A stretch of 64,000 nucleotides of DNA, taken from assembly GCF_003315135.1 (NCBI RefSeq), contig NZ_QNRK01000015.1:1-64000 (forward strand). Reading direction: 5' to 3'. This DNA is from Roseiarcus fermentans. Lineage in GTDB: Bacteria > Pseudomonadota > Alphaproteobacteria > Rhizobiales > Beijerinckiaceae. Numbering within the stretch: the stretch's first letter is position 1; each line of letters starts with the position of its first letter. The position numbers and the translations under genes are program-made. The notes below the pieces were generated by a model. It was not told the DNA's origin. It saw only the letters and a program-made list of their open reading frames with translations, and made no database searches. Of this stretch, positions 60,171 through 64,000 are shown piece by piece.

Positions 60171-60201
60171 GATCTTACTTTTCCCTCTCCCTGGGACGCG
60201 G

Positions 60202-61023
60202 TCAGGCCATGTTGTGCAGGCCGCCGTCGACGTAAATTGTGTCGCCGGTCATGCCCGATGAGGCGCCGCCGACGAGGAAAGCTACCACGCGGCCGACCTC
60301 GGCGATATCCACCAAACGTTGCGCCGGCGCCCGCTCCTGCGCCATCTGGACAAGTTCGTCGAAATGAGAGATGCCGCTCGAGGCGCGCGTTTTCAAGGGG
60401 CCCGGCGACACCGCAAAAACCCGTATGCCCTGCGGACCGAGTTCGGCGGCGACGTAGCGGACCGAAGCTTCGAGGGCCGCCTTCACGGGTCCCATCAGGT
60501 TGTAACGGTTCACGACCTTGTCGGCGCCATAGTAGCTCATCGTGATCGCGACGCCGCCGTCGGTCATCAGCGGCTCGGCGAGCTTGCACATGCGGATGAA
60601 CGACCAGCAGGAGACGTGCATCGCCTGCGCGAAGCCCTCCCAGGAGCAGTCGACGACCCGCCCATGCAGGTCCTCCCTCGGCGCGAAGGCGATGGCGTGA
60701 ATGAGGAAGTCGAGGCGGCCCCATTCCCGGGCGATGCGCTCGAACAGGTTCTCGAGCTCGCCCGGCTTCATCACGTCCATCGGCCCCATGATCGTGGCCC
60801 CCAGCGCCTCGGCGTGCGGGCGGACGTGCTGCTCGGCCTTCTCATTGAGCCACGTCACGGCGAGTTCGGCGCCGAAGGCGCGCAGCTTGTGGGCGCAGCC
60901 GTAGGCGATCGACTGGTCGTTGGCGATGCCGACGACGAGCCCCTTCTTGCCCTTGAGCATCTCGCCGATGGCGGCCTCCGGATCCCACACGATGGGCAGC
61001 GGATCGACGTATTCAGCGGTCAT
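60202..61023 (-). CDS. Enoyl-ACP reductase FabI-like protein
   Basis: A 273-residue FabI-type reductase. N-terminal [20 protein letters not shown] is the FabI NADH-binding form, and the catalytic Tyr/Lys pair is in [18 protein letters not shown] (Y-x6-K). The substrate loop reads SYYGADKVV instead of the common TYLGAERVV. An extra about 25 residues precede the Rossmann motif. It sits where the acetoacetyl-CoA reductase phaB is usually found, upstream of phaA. It may be a second FabI paralogue or adapted to a CoA substrate; that is inference. Confidence 0.85.
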   Translation of the reverse strand: MTAEYVDPLPIVWDPEAAIGEMLKGKKGLVVGIANDQSIAYGCAHKLRAFGAELAVTWLNEKAEQHVRPHAEALGATIMGPMDVMKPGELENLFERIAREWGRLDFLIHAIAFAPREDLHGRVVDCSWEGFAQAMHVSCWSFIRMCKLAEPLMTDGGVAITMSYYGADKVVNRYNLMGPVKAALEASVRYVAAELGPQGIRVFAVSPGPLKTRASSGISHFDELVQMAQERAPAQRLVDIAEVGRVVAFLVGGASSGMTGDTIYVDGGLHNMA

Positions 61024-61328
61024 GGCGAGACTCCAAGCCTGCGTTCGTGGCGGCTCTTAACGCTCGAATACGACGGACGCGTGAAGCGAAACTCGCCGGA
61101 CTCGGGGCGCCCTCGCGCCATGTGGAACGCGCCATGTGGACGCGGCGCCCACCGGGCCGGAGATCGAGCCGAGAGGCGGTTTCCGGCGCTCGGGGAGCAC
61201 GAGCGCCGGCTCGATGTTCGCATTCGTGTTCACATGCCTGTCGCAAACGTTCCCTACTGGGCCCGTCCGAGAGCGGATCCTCCGAGGCGCGGGGCCATCC
61301 GGGGGAACATTCGCAGCCGGGAGCCGAA
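61024..61328. other. Intergenic region between fabI-like and PEP-CTERM genes
   Basis: This 305-base divergent gap contains no gene I can support; reading frames in it are arginine-rich. GGGAAC at 61301 has no partner -10, so no stress promoter is called. Confidence 0.4.
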
Positions 61329-62882
61329 ATGGACGGGAAGTCGATGTCCGTGCGCGCGCTGATTGTTTCCGCTGCGCTCGTTGCAAGCTTCGGCGGCGGC
61401 GCTGCGGCGGACACCATCGCCAGTTTCACCGGCGGCGACCTCGTCATCGACACCGTGACGGGGACCACGCTGGACTCGGCGTCGGCGATCACACTGCAGG
61501 AGTTCAGCCTCGGCGACGGCGGCGCGACGGCGGCCTCGGTCGGAGCCCTGACGCTGCCGCAGACGCAGAGTGGCGCCAATTCCGCGATCTCCGGCGAATA
61601 CGGCTCGGCGTCGGAAGGCGTTCTGCAGCTGTCCGCCGACGGCAAGTCTCTGACGCTCATGGGCTACGGCGTGAACGCCGCCACGTTCAACAGCGCGCCC
61701 TCGTCCACCTACGGCACGTCCGCGCTCGGCCAGACGACCAGTCTGACGGCCGCCAACCAGACCGGGACGGTTTACACGACCGTGCCGCGCGTGGTCGCTT
61801 TGATCGGCGCCAACGGCGGCGTCGACACGACGACCGCGTTGACCGGCGTCTTCAACACCAACAACCCGCGCAGCGTCGCGACCGTGGACGGGTCGTCCTT
61901 CTACGTGTCCGGCCAGGGCGTGACGGGCGACGGCACCGGCGGCGTGTTCTATGCGGACAGGGGCGCGACGACGGCCACTCCGATCAACGCCAACACCACG
62001 ACCCCCAAAGGGACCCCCAACGGCACAGCGAACCCGCTTCTCGCCACCGAGACCCGGATCGTCGAGATCGTGAACACCGGAAGCGGCAACGAATTGGACG
62101 TGTCCCGCGATTTCGCGGCCAAGGGCTCGCCGAACGATTCCTCCGACATCCGATCATTGGCCAATTCGACGGGCGGGCTTCCGACCTCCGCGACAGGGCT
62201 CGTGGCCAACCGGCTCATCGCCGGCGTCAACTCCTCGGGCGCCAACGCCGGGTCGATCGACGTGACCAACGCCACCGACAACGTCGTCAACCACGCCCGC
62301 AACGGCCAGGCGGTCGGTCACACCGGCAACACTTTCGTTTATCTGAGCCCCGAGCAGTTCTTCTTCGCCAACGCGACCACGATGTATGTCGCCGACAGCG
62401 GATCGCCGAAGAACGGCTCGGCCAACGCGGCCGCGCTCGGCGACGGCGGATTGCAGAAATGGTCGCTCGTCGGCGGAGTGTGGACGCTCGACTACGACCT
62501 CTACCAAGGGCTGAATCTGGTCAACAGCGCGAACGCCAACAGCAACACGCCGACGGCGCCGGGCGTCACCGGCCTGTTCGGCCTGACCGGCAAGGTGCTC
62601 GCGAACGGCGCGGTCGAGCTGTTCGCGACCTCCTACGGGTTGAACGAACTGTCTCCCTCGTATCTCTACGAGATCACCGACACGCTGTCGGACACGACAT
62701 ACACGCAGGTGAGCGGCGAATCGTTCACGACGCTCTATTCCGCGCCGGCCGGGGTCTCGATCCGCGGCGTCTCGTTCGCGCCCGTCCCCGAACCCTCGAC
62801 CTGGGCGATGATGGGCTTCGGCTTCGTCGGGCTCGGCCTCGCCGGGTGGCGCCGGGCCGCACGCAGGCGCGCGCTCGCCTGA
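61329..62882 (+). CDS. PEP-CTERM sorting domain protein
   Basis: A 517-residue exported protein. An N-terminal signal peptide (ALIVSAALVASFGGGAAA) is followed by a Thr/Ser/Asn/Gly-rich beta-structured body and a C-terminal sorting signal: VPEPSTWAMM, a membrane helix and a basic tail (WRRAARRRALA). Such proteins are processed by exosortase/archaeosortase systems and linked to extracellular polymer in PEP-CTERM hosts. No exosortase is in this window. Starts 61329 and 61344 are both possible; both have purine-rich sites. Body function unknown; the many aspartate/asparagine-rich turns suggest a beta-propeller. Confidence 0.9.
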   Translation: MDGKSMSVRALIVSAALVASFGGGAAADTIASFTGGDLVIDTVTGTTLDSASAITLQEFSLGDGGATAASVGALTLPQTQSGANSAISGEYGSASEGVLQLSADGKSLTLMGYGVNAATFNSAPSSTYGTSALGQTTSLTAANQTGTVYTTVPRVVALIGANGGVDTTTALTGVFNTNNPRSVATVDGSSFYVSGQGVTGDGTGGVFYADRGATTATPINANTTTPKGTPNGTANPLLATETRIVEIVNTGSGNELDVSRDFAAKGSPNDSSDIRSLANSTGGLPTSATGLVANRLIAGVNSSGANAGSIDVTNATDNVVNHARNGQAVGHTGNTFVYLSPEQFFFANATTMYVADSGSPKNGSANAAALGDGGLQKWSLVGGVWTLDYDLYQGLNLVNSANANSNTPTAPGVTGLFGLTGKVLANGAVELFATSYGLNELSPSYLYEITDTLSDTTYTQVSGESFTTLYSAPAGVSIRGVSFAPVPEPSTWAMMGFGFVGLGLAGWRRAARRRALA

Positions 62883-62951
62883 TCCGGGCGAGAGCCCGCA
62901 ATCGCCACCTTCGCCGCCGACCTCACGCGCGGCGGCGGCGCGGCGCCCCGC

Positions 62952-64000
<1,049 letters not shown>

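Overview
The window is a GC-rich (roughly two-thirds G+C by eye) chromosomal segment from an alphaproteobacterium, most likely a Hyphomicrobiales/Rhizobiales-type organism. Support for this comes from an aa3 oxidase operon with ctaG, a two-domain cold-shock protein, phasin and PHA-type genes, a perfect EcfG-type stress promoter (GGAAC-N17-CGTT), a PEP-CTERM protein and a DmpR/XylR-like sigma-54 activator. I saw no rRNA, tRNA, CRISPR array, IS element or prophage. The genus cannot be fixed from sequence reading alone.

Layout. 172-3813 (+): YadG/YadH-type ABC-2 exporter, an SDR reductase and a FUSC-type membrane protein. 3833-9220 (-): a SpoIIAA-like protein, a lower-GC orphan secreted protein, and the ctaC-ctaD-ctaG-ctaE cytochrome oxidase operon. 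9605-21994 (+): a stress-promoter-driven coiled-coil membrane protein, then a complete glycogen operon glgP-glgB-glgC-glgA followed by a GlgX-MalQ fusion; the last three junctions are tight or overlapping. 22086-31671: cold-shock protein, HtrA-like protease without a visible signal peptide, HNL-like cupin, DedA, phasin-like, DUF423, and a large CHASE3/PAS hybrid histidine kinase. 32037-39226: RsbQ-like hydrolase, XRE/AraC hybrid regulator, adenine deaminase, pyridoxal kinase, PhzF and Nudix proteins.

39275-46375 is the most unusual region. Two minus-strand genes carry tandem 48-residue (144-bp) repeats and share an almost identical C-terminal end. One of them begins with a calpain-type (C2) cysteine protease domain with Cys, His and Asn all in place. 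Between them, on the plus strand, lies an unrecognised exported protein. The two repeat proteins look like type I secretion substrates, although no exporter genes are present here.

46548-49745: a small lipoprotein, an SPW-repeat membrane protein, and a LysR regulator divergent from an NAD(P)-dependent epimerase-like protein. 50165-58507: a probable phosphate/polyphosphate-linked operon (CYTH-CHAD protein, PhoU/DUF47-tailed protein, and a PPDK-like protein lacking its PEP barrel), a host-attachment-like protein, a ribosome hibernation factor and a class III adenylate cyclase with a zinc ribbon. 58623-61023: phasin, acetyl-CoA acetyltransferase and a FabI-like reductase. 61329-64000: a PEP-CTERM protein and the 3' part of a sigma-54 activator that runs off the window.

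Taken together the window combines respiration, carbon storage (glycogen and PHA), phosphate handling and general stress, plus one accessory surface/secretion locus.
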